NCBI GenBank assembly: GCA_023362775.1
Contig: JALMGJ010000002.1
Span: 56,700,914-56,764,913 of the forward strand
Source of the DNA: Charina bottae
Lineage: Eukaryota; Chordata; Lepidosauria; Squamata; Charinaidae
Length of the DNA stretch: 64,000 nucleotides
Direction: 5' to 3'
In this document: one piece after another, positions 11,740-22,248 of the stretch
How the letters are laid out: the number at the start of each line of letters is the position of its first letter
How positions within the stretch are numbered: the first letter of the stretch is position 1
Translations under genes and position numbers: made by a program
Notes under the pieces: generated by a model
What the model was told of the DNA's origin: nothing
The model's database searches: none
The model's input: only the letters and a program-made list of their open reading frames with translations

Positions 11740-11957
11740 ATCGTGTCTGATTCTTGGAGACTGCCTGGACAAGTCCCTGCAGTTTTCTTCCCAAGGTTTT
11801 TCAGAAGTGGTTTGCCATTGCCTCCTTCCTAGGGCTGAGAGAGAGTGACTGGCTCAAGGTCACCCAGCTGGCTTTGTGCCTCAGGAGGGACTAGAACTCC
11901 CAGTCTCCCGATTTCTAGCCTGATGCCTTAACCAGTACACCAGACTGGCTCTCCAAA
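11740..11957 (-). mobile_element. tRNA-derived CORE-type SINE
   Basis: On the minus strand a tRNA-like head (agccagtctggtgtactggttaag..., with A box and a B-box-like gttctagtcc) is followed by a CORE-like ctgggtgaccttga..cagtcactctctctcag and a 3' part with ggcaatggcaaaccacttct. The family recurs at 45.55 and 58.66 kb. Confidence 0.75.
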
Positions 11958-12197
11958 GACACTCTTAACACTACATTTCAGAATAGATGCAACAGAGAAC
12001 AGAATATCTTGGACCATGGGAAGTAACTGGATACACCTATAACTGATTTACTACACAGGGTTTTCAAAATAAAAAAATGTCTTCGGGGTCTTACATTCAG
12101 TGGGTTAAACTACAAATCATTGGAAACCACCAAGAAAGGCCAGCTGGTTCACTTTATCAAAGCTTTAATTCAGGAAATGTGGCTTTGCTGGACATTT

Positions 12198-12262
12198 TTT
12201 ATTTGTTTGTTTGTTTGTTTGTTTGTTTAAATTTATTGGCCACCCAACTCCTGTAGACAAAT
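12198..12262 (-). repeat. (TTTG)n and L2-type 3' tail
   Basis: Minus strand reads gttgggtggccaataaattt followed by (AAAC)n, the 3' end pattern of an L2-mobilised element. The body is not recognisable. Confidence 0.45.
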
Positions 12263-12579
12263 ATAGATATTGAACTAGTTACTGCAATGGCTCACTATAT
12301 TCTATCTTTTCCTTTCATACATATGCTAATCCACAGCCATTTATTGTGAGCTTCCTTAATTTGCAGGGAAGAATAAATTTTAACACGTGTCCAATCAAAC
12401 TGAAAGACAAATAGAGATATTTTACAAAATCTCAGAAAAATGAGAGATATTGCTCCAGAGAAGAATCTTGATTATTTCAGGTTTCTGGTCATCTTTGTTT
12501 TGAAATTAACAAATCATATTCAGAAATAATTTCATAATTACAGGAATCTGAAAAGTATCATAGTTCTTTAAGCTCTGCT
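12263..12579. other. Unassigned AT-rich sequence
   Basis: No gene or repeat recognised before the 3' end of the Vingi-like element. Confidence 0.4.
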
Positions 12580-12599
12580 TGAACAAGTTTATTTCATTT

Positions 12600-12612
12600 T
12601 GGTCAATGACCA
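12600..12612 (-). other. 3'-UTR hairpin of the Vingi-like LINE
   Basis: TGGTCAATGACCA is a perfect inverted repeat with a one-base loop, about 20 bp from the 3' end. The other Vingi-like 3' end at 26780-26793 has the similar TGGTCAGATGACTA. A tail hairpin recognised by the element's reverse transcriptase is a reasonable inference. Confidence 0.5.
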
Positions 12613-12834
12613 GCAAAATTTAAAATAAAAGAGACAAAGTACAATCAAAAGATATGATGATAAGCCTAAAACATTAAAAGTTATACAATAAGAAATTATA
12701 ACATAATTATAACAAATTATAATATAACAAAATTGTATATCCCCTGACAAATTATCAATTAAAATATTTCAATTTAAAAGTATATAAAAATATATTTAAA
12801 AATATATATAAAAATATACATTTAAAATAGGGCA

Positions 12835-13785
12835 TTATTTTTTGGTCTGAATTTGTCTTAATTTCGTTGCAGCAACACAAAATTTGGCAACTGTACACGT
12901 AATATAAGGTTTTAAATCCTGAAGTAGATAATTGACGTAAAAATTATCTGGATACCCAGGGAGTTTTTCTATTAGGGGCTCAATGTAAATTGACCTGATA
13001 TCCCTATAAAATTTACAGTGTAGCAGTACATGTAGAATAGTTTCGACTTCCATTTCACCGCATGGGCAGATGCGCTCAGTTATGGGGACTTTGTTATATC
13101 TGCCTTGGAGTAGTGCAGATGGGAGAATATTGAATCTGGCTTTAAAAAATGCAATTCTCAGCTTAGGGAATGTTAGATTTAGGAGATAGCTTGCTGGTTC
13201 CCATACGCCCCTGTTTATCCAGATTCTATTATGTTGTGGGAGCCTACTAAGTTCATTCTGGAACTCTATGTCCTTTATTCTTTGGGTGACTATTTGTTTG
13301 GCTTGATCATAGCCTAATGATATCAAGAAAAGAGGAGAGAGTCCATATGAAGCCAGCTTGTGTTCTACCGCTTGCTTCCAGGGTGAAGAGAAATTATCTA
13401 CTAGGACTAAAGGGGTTAAAACAACTGGAAAAAATTGGATTTTTAGCCAATAATTTATCATCAGCTTCCAGGCCCTCACTTGAATTGATGGCATTCCTGC
13501 CTCGAGCCTTAACTGGGCGTTTGCTGTACCATTGGGTGCGGCCAAAATTAATTGCAGGAATTTTGTTTGGACTGTTTCCTGCGGCACCTTCTTCATATAA
13601 ATTCCTATCTGTGCCCCATAAAGAATTTGGGCCAATGTTTTGGCCTCAAAAAGTTTTAAAGCCGCGGGTACTAATTGTCCTCCACCAGTATAGAAAAACC
13701 GTTTAATGGCGTTCATTGACCTAAGGGCTGATTGGGCTACATAGTTCTGGTGTGCATTCCAAATACCTTTTGAGTGGAAAACCAC
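12835..13785 (-). pseudogene. Vingi-like ORF, thumb and C-terminal domain
   Basis: This 316-codon open frame continues the reverse transcriptase in the same frame after two adjacent stops (TGA TAA) near 13849. It begins with a VVFHSKGIWN segment, runs through GGQLVPAALKLFEAKTLAQI and AWKLMINYWLKI, and near residues 240-260 has ITERICPCGEMEVETILHVL followed by LHCKFY, a CxC...H...C motif typical of Ingi/Vingi-type C-termini. Some 30 residues expected between the catalytic domain and this block appear deleted, so the protein would not be functional. Confidence 0.7.
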
Positions 13786-13848
13786 CCCAAGGTATTTAAA
13801 TACAATGACCTGTTCTAATTTGTGCCCTTCTATAAATTTTTTGATTTA

Positions 13849-14721
13849 TCAAAGTTGAGGACCAAGTGATTTTGTTATTGCTCTTTTCAGTCCGATGGGG
13901 GTATGCGAAATTAAGGCAGCATCATCAGCATATAGGAGAATTGGGATTTTACGCTGTGCTAAGTGGGGTGCATGAATATCCATATTGTGTAAGAGGTCCA
14001 CGAATGAATTAATATAGAGATTAAAAAGAGTGGGGGCAAGAATACAGCCTTGTCGCACTCCTCTCTGCACATATACTATGCCAGAGAGGGTCCCGAGAGG
14101 GTTACACCTCACTCTTAAGGAGGAATTGGAATACAATTTCTGCATAAGGAAGAGAAGGCGCCTGTCAATAGTTGTATTTTTTAATTTTTCCCAAAGGACA
14201 CTTCTGGAAATTGAATCAAAGGCTTGTTTAAAATCAAGGAAGGCTACAAAGAGGGTTGATTTCTTTTTGTATGTGTATTTTTGTACTAGATGATGAAGTA
14301 CCAGTATATGATCTACTGTTGATCTCCCTTCTCTGAAACCTGCCTGTTCATCTTGGATTATGCCCTCTGACTCAATCCAGTCTTGTAATTTAAGATTTAA
14401 ATGTTTGGCGTATAGCTTACTAATCACACTCAAAAGGCTAATGGGCCTGTAATTACATGGCTCATTCTTGTTACCCTTTTTGTAAATTGGGACAATTATT
14501 GCCAACCCCCAATCTTTTGGGATGTGACCAGACTGGTCTATAAATGTGAACAAGGATGCTAGTAGTGGTACCCACCAACTAGGGTTCTTTTTAATCATTT
14601 CAGGCATGACACAATCAGCACCTGGGGCCTTGTTGACCTTAAGAGATTTGATTAATCGAGATACCTCTTGGACTGAAACTGGTGGCCAATTCTGTACTTG
14701 CTTCAGAGCAATCTGACCCAC
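13849..14721 (-). pseudogene. Vingi-like ORF, reverse transcriptase domain
   Basis: A 290-codon frame holds the fingers and palm of a non-LTR reverse transcriptase: KAPGADCVMPEMIK, ..PIYKKGNKNEPCNYRPISLL, QAGFREGRSTVDHI, the first catalytic motif AFLDFKQAFDSI, RGVRQGCILAPTLFNLYI, and the catalytic LLYADDAALI near residue 265. Synthesis of element cDNA at a nicked genomic target is the family role. The frame ends at a TGA TAA pair inside the domain's distal part. The upstream part lies in other frames (14756-15169), so at least two frameshifts disrupt it. Confidence 0.8.
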
Positions 14722-14755
14722 ATTCTCAGTACTGGCTGGGTCAGCATATAACTCT

Positions 14756-15345
14756 CTAAAAAATTCCTCCCAAGCTTGTGTTGGTACCTGATGGAGGGGT
14801 CAGCAATTTCCCCAGCCCTCTGGTAATAGACCAGAAAAGGGGTGAGTCTCTTGTCCTGACTGATTGAATAAGTTTCTCCCAGGACTCCTGCAGTGCTGAT
14901 TTTTTCTTTTCTTTTAAAAGAGATTTATACTGAGATTTTAAGTTCTTTAAAATATTTATTTGGTCCTCTGAGGGGAGGTTTTTACTATTTCTATAAGCCC
15001 TATTGTATGCACTTTTCATCTGAGCACACTCCTGATCAAACCAATTTTTATTTTTCATACCCCAATTTCTAAGGTGTTGTTGTGTTCCTTTATAAAAAAG
15101 TGATTTGACGTTAGCCATTAACGTTTCATAGCATTCTAAATATGGTCTTAGGGAATTATTATTTAACAAATGTGCACGAATTTCTAGTTTCTGGATCTAC
15201 CATCCAATTGGCAACTGCCCTTGCATTCTTATCTGTTGGGGTTTGATAAACCCAGGAATTTACTTCTAGATATAAATTATACGGAGAGGCTTGATTTCTA
15301 GGTAAAAGGTGAAATATTCTGCACAGTCACCCAATTAGCAGCCAT
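14756..15345 (-). pseudogene. Vingi-like ORF, linker between endonuclease and RT
   Basis: The 137-codon minus frame 15169-14756 (LRPYLECYETLMANVKSLF, KNKNWFDQECAQMKSAYNRA, QYKSLLKEKKKSALQESWEK) is the basic, helical linker usual before the reverse transcriptase of these LINEs. Codons upstream to about 15320 still read sensibly (SPYNLYLEVNSWVYQTPTDK) before an LTR-like block interrupts. Confidence 0.6.
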
Positions 15346-15690
15346 TGTTGTAGGAATGATGTGTCAGTGTGTGACTCATAACAACAGGTGCTAAGAGTTA
15401 GGTTGGGTGTGGTGAATAACGAGAGTGACCTATAATGTGATTGGTCAGGTTCACTATATATGCAGAGACATTCTCATTTCCCATTATTCCCATTTTACCT
15501 CGTGAAAGCTGTATCGTTGATGGTGTATCATTTGTTACTTGTGGAAGTGATCTGTAAATACGTATGTATATAAAGTAAATAGGATATTTGATATAACTTC
15601 TGTTTGGAGTCTATTTACTGCATAGTACGTGGATCACTGGTGCCTAGGAGAGAGGCAGACCGCTCCATCTCCGCGCTCCCTCTGACATTA
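15346..15690 (+). mobile_element. Possible solo LTR inserted in the Vingi-like LINE
   Basis: A block of about 345 bp has no LINE coding sense, although endonuclease and linker coding flank it. On the plus strand it starts TGTTGTAGGAATG, has a TATA-like ctatatatgcagag near 15452, an AT-rich leader, and ends ctctgaca. TG...CA ends and an internal TATA suggest an LTR, but no clear target-site duplication is visible, so the boundaries and class are uncertain. Confidence 0.4.
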
Positions 15691-16100
15691 TCATTCCATT
15701 TGATTCGCATCTCAGTGTTATTATTTTCAAGCCTTGGGGGAAAAATGATTTCTGCTCTAACATATTTCCAAGGATGTGCCATAGTTAATGTTAGAGGATG
15801 GTGATCGCTTTCTAATCGTGGATTTATTTCCAGCCGCAGTGGGGCTTTTAGAAGATCACATGACACAATCCAGTAATCAACTATGGATTTCCTTCCTGCC
15901 CCCCAATAAGTATATTCTGCTGGGTGGTTCCCTGCTATAGAGCCATTGAGAATATATAGCTCTAGACGAGCAGTCATCTGTCTCGCACATAGGCCTGCCC
16001 AGTTAGATTTTAAATCCTTAGATTCTCTTGTATACAAAGGTTCCTCTAAGATATTATCCTCACAAAAAATCTTAAATTGACAGAATAATGCATAGTCATT

Positions 16101-16334
16101 TGGTCCCATCCTTGCATTCAGGTCACCACCAATAATTGTTGATGCTGCAGGATATTTATCTAGACAACTAAGGATAAAATTTTCTATACTCTCCCAGATA
16201 GTATTAATCTGATTAATTTGGTCCCATCCTTGCATTCAGGTCACCACCAATAATTGCTGATGCTGCAGGATATTTATCTAGACAACTAAGGATAAAAAAA
16301 AAATTCTATACTCTCCCAGATAGTATTAATCTGA
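16101..16334. repeat. 118-bp tandem duplication inside the LINE
   Basis: The unit starting tggtcccatccttgcattca at 16101 is repeated from 16219, nearly identical except for one base and a longer A run near 16296. It duplicates the coding block from NTIWES to GGDLNARMGP. The nested element entered the second copy. Confidence 0.9.
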
Positions 16335-17073
16335 CTCACTCGCTGGATCGTCACCTTGTTGTGGTGAGTGGGCTTGTGTGTTCCCAATGAACCCTGTGAG
16401 CGAAGCCGTCGGGAGTCATGTACTCCTGGCAGGGTCACCCATGGCGGTAAGGTCCAGGGGGAGGAACCAGACAAAGAACGACCCAAGAAAGTCCTCAACG
16501 GCAGAACAGGCGGAAGATAACAAGGTGTATTGTTACAACGGCTGCGAAGGCGGATGAAGGCTGCAGCAGACAAAAGGTCACCAATCGTCATGGTATCCAT
16601 GCCATTGGATTAGAGCCTTTTTCTGTGAAGGTTGTGTGCTGATCGTTGTGCACTGATCTCCACACATAAAACAAATTCACGCACAGGCGTCTTCCAACCA
16701 CACCAAATATTGTTGGACAGCAAAAGAGATTCAAAGATACTCTCAAAGCTAATTTAAAAAAATGTAATATCAGCATTGAGAACTGGGAAGCCCTAACTCA
16801 TGAGCGTTTCAATTGGAGGTCATCCTTTATTAATGGCGCTATGGACTTTGAAGAAGCACGAGTACAGGGCGAAAGGGAGAAAAGAGCTAAAAGGAAGGCA
16901 CGTCAGGCAAACCCTCATCATGACCGTCTCCCACCCGGAAACCTATGCCCTCATTGTGGGAGGTTGTGCGGATCCAGAATTGGCCTTTATAGCCACTTAC
17001 GGATCCACCGTTAAAATTTTACCTTTGGAAGACAATCTTACTCGGCTACGAGTGATCGCCAATGAATGAATTA
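16335..17073 (+). mobile_element. LINE-derived non-autonomous element with 10-bp TSD
   Basis: A 739-bp plus-strand insert is bounded by attaatctga at 16325-16334 and 17074-17083. Its left half (tcactcgctggatcgtcacc, ..agccgtcgggagtcatg..) is non-coding and GC-rich. Its right half encodes the C-terminus of a different LINE: RFKDTLKANLKKC, an ENWEAL...FNWRS segment, basic EREKRAKRKARQ, and a C2H2 finger CPHC-x12-HLRIH near 16950-17010. It ends in a short ATGA repeat. A 5' leader joined straight to a 3' coding end suggests an internally deleted LINE mobilised in trans. The parental family is not certain. Confidence 0.65.
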
Positions 17074-17662
17074 ATTAATCTGAGCATAAGTTTTAAAAGG
17101 GGGAATATAAATATTAAAAAGCAAAATTTCAGCTTGATTAAATGAAAGCAAAGAGGCCACTACCCATGGCTTCAACGGAGGTAATGATACACATTTAAAT
17201 TGTAGAGCTGTGCTAACTAAAGTCACGATACCACCCTTAGGTCTCCCTCCTGCCTTGCTTGGGGTAGCCAAAATTTAATTAGCCCAATAACCATCAACCT
17301 CCACCTCTGATGTGGCCCAGGTTTCCTGGAGAAGAAGGATATCAAATTTTGACAAGTAATCAGAAAAGGATTGGTCTTTTGATGGTGCAGCCCAGCCTGC
17401 AATGTTCCAAGTTAAGAAGGAAATTACATCAGCATTTGAAAATTGTCATAAGGCTTGATTTTGATGAGCCAATGGTGTAAAATCATGATGATGACCTGGA
17501 GAACCAGTAATGGGCAGCTGAGCCTCAACCAAAGATTGGCTTGTCTTTAAAACACCATTAGTGTGTCCTGATGAAAGTGGTAGCTCCTTTTCAATTACAA
17601 ATTCCTTTATTGGTCCAAAAGGATCCAGACTGCTGTTTTTTAGCTGCTCATGTTCAGACTAT

Positions 17663-18144
17663 TGTTGTTTTATAAAATTTGTGATCAGAGTTATGGAAAA
17701 ACCAAGAGACAAGCAAACTGAAGACTTGCAGTAAAACGTTGCTTTATTTTAAAACAAAAGAACAGAAAAAATTCAGCCAGTAAGCCAAATGGCTGATTAA
17801 CATAAGCTATTTACATTGAAATAGCAGAGCAGAGTAGAGAGAGAACAAAATGCATTTACATTTTAAACCATTTACAATTGCAATTTGACTATACCTGAGT
17901 GGATAGGATCTAGCATGTGACCAATCACCCAGGCAACAGATTCCCAATATGGGCAAAGCTCAAACAGGTAATTCTGATTGGCTAAAAACTCCCAGACTAG
18001 CTGGCTCCAAGTAAATTAACATTCCTGAGAAAAGGGGGGTGAACATGTGCTCCTGAGCCCAAACAGGAAAAAAGTTTTTTGAGGCCTGGCTTTTTAAAAA
18101 CTAGCCTTCCATATTTCTTTAAGACACAAAAAATATATGCAACA
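17663..18144 (-). repeat. copia 3' LTR (complete, 482 bp)
   Basis: On the minus strand it starts TGTTGCATATA and ends AAAACAACA, giving TGTTG...CAACA inverted ends. A poly(A) signal AATAAA is present at about 17738-17750 (plus-strand tttatt). The polypurine tract aaaaaaaggggag abuts it. Confidence 0.9.
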
Positions 18145-18157
18145 CTCCCCTTTTTTT
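18145..18157 (-). other. copia polypurine tract
   Basis: Minus strand aaaaaaaggggag directly precedes the TGTTG start of the 3' LTR, the standard plus-strand priming site. Confidence 0.85.
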
Positions 18158-18161
18158 ATGA

Positions 18162-18839
18162 CTAGAAAGAATATGGAAGCAGACCCAGTCTAGTAACCAA
18201 TTCACAGTGCCTACTGGCAACTAGAGGCTTGGTGAATATGTCAGCTAACATTAATTTAGTATCACAGTATTTCAAAATAACCTTTTTCTTGGCTAGAAAA
18301 TCTTTAACAAGATGAAAACGCACATCAATGTGCTTAGTCCTATTTCTGGTACTTTCAGATAAAGCCAAATGAATACAGGCCTGGTTGTCTTCATGAATTG
18401 TTACAGGCTGGCTTAAAATGACTCCAATGTCTTGCAACAATTGTGTAAACCAAATTACCTCATTGCACAGTTGTGCTAAAGCATAAAATTCGGCTTCAGC
18501 TGTGCTAATGGCTACTACAGTCTGTTTTCTGGAAAACCATGCAATAGTGGACTTTGCAAATTGAATTACACTTCCAGAAGTAGACTTCCTATCACTGAGA
18601 TCTCCAGCCCAATCTGAATCACACCAGCATTCTAACTTTTCCTCTGTGTCTGTAGCAGACAACCTTAAGCAAAAATCTTTGGTCTCTTGTAAATAACAAA
18701 AAAGCCTTTTTAACCCAGACTTTGCAGCAGGTGTGGGATTTTTCACAAACCTGCTCAAAATGGACACACTGTTAGAAATGTCCGGACGGCTATTGTTTGC
18801 AATGTAAAGAAGACTACCAATGGCTGACCTGAAACTAGC
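18162..18839 (-). pseudogene. copia pol, RT end and RNase H
   Basis: Continues the integrase-RT frame after a single TGA at 18840-18842. It opens with SAIGSLLYIANNSRPDI, the conserved end of copia RT, and contains RNase H motifs CWCDSDWAGD, RKSTSGSV, STAEAEFYAL, HEDNQACI and RTKHIDVRFHLVKD. It ends with ILKYCDTKLMLADIFTKPL, a typical copia terminus. The role is degradation of the RNA template during reverse transcription. Apart from the upstream TGA it is intact. Confidence 0.88.
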
Positions 18840-20930
18840 TCATTCAGATAACTCACCATCCCCCTTCTCCCCCTCCTCTTTTAGAAACTCGGGAAGCATG
18901 GGGGAGGAGACAGACTTACAGTCTTGCATTTTAAAATCCTCCAGCAGTTTCTTAATTTTACTACTCTGACTTATGAGAAAACTGCCATCTTTTTCCCTCT
19001 GAATTTCTAATCCTAAGTAATTGTTAACTGCTCCAAGACATTTCAATGTGAAATTGTTTTTCATACAAACCTCAAAAGCACGCTTTTGTTCATCAGATGA
19101 AGTGAGCAGCAACAAATCATCAACATACAAGCACAAGTACATTACACCTTGCTTATCACTTTTTACATACACACAAGGATCAGCAATTCCCTTCTGAAAC
19201 CCAAATTTTTGCAAAATATTATCTAATTTAATATTCCAACAACGCGCTGCCTGCTTTAATCCATAGATGGATTTCTGCAATTCACACACAAGATGTTTTT
19301 CTTTTTCATAACCAGGAGGTTGTTGCATAAACAATTTTTCCTCCAAATCACCATACAGAAAAGCAGTTTGAATATCATAGTGATAGACAGACAGTTTCTT
19401 CATGGCAGCAACCTTTAAAAGCAACCTGATAGATTCAGCTTTTGTCACTGGAGCAAAAGTTTTGTCATAATCCACATTTTTCCTTTGAGCAAAACCTTTT
19501 GCTACCAACCTTGCTTTGTACTTCTGAATTTTACCATCAGAATCTTTTTTCAGTTTGAACACCCACCTACAACCTAAAACCTTCTGATTGGGAGGCAAAT
19601 TTACTAATTTCCAGGTTTTATTTTCCTTTAAGGAATCCAACTCCTGCTGCATGGCTTCATGCCAGCACTTAGCTATTTCAGGTGGCAACTCATCGACCTC
19701 TTCAAGAGATTCAGGCTCTGTGTGAATGTGAAAAGCTTTTACCACATCTACTTGATAATGATCAGGTGGAACTCCCTTATTAATCCTTTCAGACCTGCGA
19801 GGTAGGACAGGACTTACACTCTGAATCCCACCATTGTCCTCAGAAACCCCTGACTTCTCAGACAAGTCAACTTCCTGCTCATTGACTTCACTAGGTGATT
19901 CCTGCAAATCACCATCAGCAAGACTTTGCTGATCCCCCATGGATAAATCAACTGAAGAAGTAGAGTTTATTTTATCCCAATTCTGCTCAGCAAAAGAAGC
20001 ACTTTTACTAATTATCAGTTGATTATCCAGTATGAACCTGTAGCTCCTCTGACTTTGTTCATACCCTACAAAGATTGCTTTCTTTGTTCTGGAAGCCCCC
20101 TTGCACCTTAGCTGTTTTGGAATGTGCACCCAAGCTGTGCTACCAAAAACTCTGAGGTGGTTTACTTTAGGCTTCACACCATAGAACAAATGAAATGGCA
20201 CATCCTGAATTGCACTGTTAAACAGCCTGTTCTGAACATAACACGCTGTAGAAACAGCTTCTCCCCAAAACCTAAAAGGTAAACTGGCATCCTTCAACAA
20301 ACACATCATTGCTTCCTGCAGTGTTCGCCCTTTTCTCTCTGCAACAGAATTCTGTTCTGGGGTGTAAGGGTTAGTTAAAATGTGTTCTATCCCTTTTTCT
20401 AACAAACAACTTTTAAACTTTGAGGATAGATACTCTCCAGCTCTGTCTGATTGCAAGGCAGACACTGGCCTTGGGAATTTTCCATTTGCCCAAGAAACAA
20501 AACCCCTAAATTTATCAAAAACCTCATCTTTGTGTTTCAACAAATAAATGAATGTGTACCTGGAAAAATCATCTATGAAGGTCAAAATGTACCTTGCTCC
20601 CCCAAGACTAGGAGAAAAGGGGCCTATTACATCAGAATGAATAATCTCTACAGGCCTAGAGGTGGACCTATCAGAAAACTTCACAGGAGCCCTTGTGGTT
20701 TTATTCTCCTTGCAAACTGCACAATCCAGATACTTATCACAAGGTTTCAATTTTAAATCAGCAGAATAACTAGGCATTTGAGAAATGTACTTAAAATTAG
20801 CATGAGCAAACCTCCTATGTAATAAATGGATGCATTGATCGTGTATGGGAGTATTCTCAAACACAGCTTTAGCAGTTTGCTTTTCAGCTTTCTGTACAAT
20901 GTAAAGAATCTTTCTGAAAACATTTTGCAA
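18840..20930 (-). pseudogene. copia pol, integrase and reverse transcriptase
   Basis: A 696-codon frame. Residues about 28-74 carry the integrase HHCC finger (HLLHRRFAH ... CAVCKENKT). The catalytic core follows with HSDVIGPF, FIDDFSRYTFIYLL, QSDRAGEYLS and NPYTPEQNSVAERKGRTLQ, giving the D, D, E triad. From about residue 455 the copia RT reads WVFKLKKDSDG, YKARLVAKGFAQ, YDIQTAFLYGDL, PPGYE, YGLKQAARCW and the catalytic LCLYVDDLLLL. A frameshift near 20895-20920 disconnects it from protease, and a TGA at 18840 from RNase H. Confidence 0.92.
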
Positions 20931-21462
20931 TTACTTTACCATCCTTCCTAATTTCACAACCCTCTTTCTTAAAAGTTATTACATTACCTGAAGCAACTAG
21001 CTGTCCCACAGACAAGAGATTACTTTGAAAATTAGGCACAAATAAAACATTTTGAACAGTTTCCCCCAAACATGGAAGATTAATCTCATCTTCACCCACG
21101 ATCTTGGATACAGATCCATCTGCTAAGGAAACTCTTTGTTTGTTAGTTTTAGACAGAGACAGAAAAGCATTTTTATTGTTACAGATATGAGAATTGGCCC
21201 CGCTGTCTAGAATCCACAAATCTTTATCAACACAGTTATCAACAACTTTTGCATGAAGAATCTTCTTTCTAGAAGTTTCTTCTTTCTTCTTAGAAGTCTT
21301 CTTGCTTTTAAACTGGACACAGTCCTTCTGAAGATGTGCAGGGGATCCACATGTAAAACATCGCCGAGTGGAAAATGCAGAAGCTTGGAATTCAAAGCTC
21401 TTCCGCTCCCTCTGCTGGCCACGAGAAGACTTTATTGTAGAAATGGAGGCAGCTTTCTCTCA
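20884..21462 (-). pseudogene. copia gag nucleocapsid finger and protease
   Basis: In the gag frame, past two TGA codons, the sequence gives a basic stretch, the zinc knuckle CFTCGSPAHLQKDC (CX2CX4HX4C) at 21360-21319, a lysine-rich linker, then the aspartic protease with WILDSGANSHICN at about 21216-21175 and LLSVGQLVASG near 21010. The frame then ends at 20884, while pol resumes in another frame, so a one-base-class shift lies in the overlap. Protease of this family cleaves the gag-pol polyprotein. Confidence 0.88.
21402..21422 (-). promoter_or_regulatory. CTCF-like motif inside copia gag
   Basis: Minus-strand cgtggccagcagagggagc matches the CTCF core (CCAGCAGAGGGAG) very well. It overlaps the coding of RGQQRER. 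Binding is untested. Confidence 0.4.
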
Positions 21463-21471
21463 TCTTTTGTC

Positions 21472-22029
21472 TCACTCAGCAAGCAGCCGGGTAGTTACTA
21501 ACGATGGCATTAGATCAGCTTCAGGGATTCCTTCCATGGAGCAAATTAAAATGTCCCAGGACTCATTCAATGAAGACAGCATTATATAAGCTTTCATAAG
21601 AGGGGTAAAGTCCATCCCACGCTCTTGAAGCTCCACAAAATAGTTTTGCAGTTTATGAAGATGCTCTGGCAAATTTCCATTCTCAGGCAAATGAGCCTTG
21701 TACAGCTTTTTGGTTAAAATAACCTTGCTGCCTGGAGTAGTTTTTACATATAAATCACATAAATAGTCCCATAAGTCTTTGGAAGTTTCTTTGCCTCTTA
21801 CATGTATAAGCTGATCATCCTGAACAGCCAAAATAATGGAGACTTTGCATTTCTCATCTTTCCTCATCCAGGCTTGATCTGGATTCTGAGGAATTTGTTC
21901 AGAAATTGCAGACCACAAATTTTCTCTCCTCAAGAAACTCTCCATTTTCAAAGACCAGTTCAAATAATTAGTATTAGAAAGCTTTTCCAGGGGCATACCT
22001 TGAAAACTTGAAGCTGCAGCAGCCGCCAT
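21472..22029 (-). pseudogene. copia gag (UBN2-type)
   Basis: A 185-codon frame from an ATG in the run MAAAAASSFQGMPLEKL; the residues LSNTNYLNWSLKMESFLRRE, AWMRKDEKCKVSIILAVQDD, TSKDLWDYLCDLY and a HKLQNYFVELQERG block are the copia gag capsid pattern (DUF4219/UBN2 type). It ends at TGA 21472-21474, with another TGA at 21460-21462. Both fall in frame with the zinc knuckle, so gag was once continuous with it. CGA-to-TGA decay is the likely cause. Confidence 0.88.
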
Positions 22030-22229
22030 TGCTTCTTCTCTCCCCTGTTGTAGTAATCCAACACGAGGCTTGAAAACACGAGGCTTGAAACTCCGCCTTC
22101 AATTGAAAATTCTTGCAACTGCCAGCAAGTTTCAAAAAACAAAGGAAGCCTCTTCAAATGCAGATTGAACAGTTCAGCTGTCCTCTTTTCATATTTCCAT
22201 AAGTTTTGTCTCTGATCCAGAAGGCATTT

Positions 22230-22245
22230 GCTGGGGCCAGAACCT
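22230..22245 (-). other. copia primer-binding site, internal initiator-tRNA type
   Basis: Three bases inside the 5' LTR, the plus strand reads TGCTGGGGCCAGAACC. It matches 14 of 16 positions of the vertebrate initiator tRNA-Met anticodon arm (TGCTGGGCCCATAACC, from memory). Drosophila copia primes from the 5' half of initiator tRNA-Met at this same internal region, so the element probably uses the same unusual primer rather than a tRNA 3' end. Confidence 0.65.
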
Positions 22246-22248
22246 ATT

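Larger units (their letters stand above)
15691..17450 (-). pseudogene. Vingi-like ORF, AP endonuclease domain (interrupted)
   Basis: Sense order: FLTWNIAGW and DILLLQETWA near 17440-17310; GGRPKGGIVTL and LLFNIYIPPFKTYAQIN at 17250-17071; then, after the nested element and a tandem duplication, NTIWESIENFILSCLD, the catalytic GGDLNARMGPND near 16120, and KSIVDYWIVSCDLL plus ESDHHPLTLTM near 15810. Together these are the AP-endonuclease motifs (QE, GDxNA, SDHxP) that nick the target in APE-type LINEs. The domain is broken by the 16335-17073 insertion and by a stop near 17277. Confidence 0.75.
12580..17662 (-). mobile_element. Vingi-like non-LTR retrotransposon, interrupted
   Basis: A minus-strand LINE of about 5 kb including insertions. 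Order on its sense strand: AP endonuclease (17450 down to about 15690), reverse transcriptase (14721-13849), and a C-terminal domain with a CPCG...H...HC motif (13785-12835), then an AT-rich 3' UTR ending near 12580 with a small hairpin. An AP endonuclease with no evident RNase H and a cysteine-histidine C-terminus fits the Ingi/Vingi group known in lizards. It carries several stops, an LTR-like block, a 118-bp tandem duplication and a 739-bp nested element. Its 5' end is cut by the copia LTR at 17663. Confidence 0.7.
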
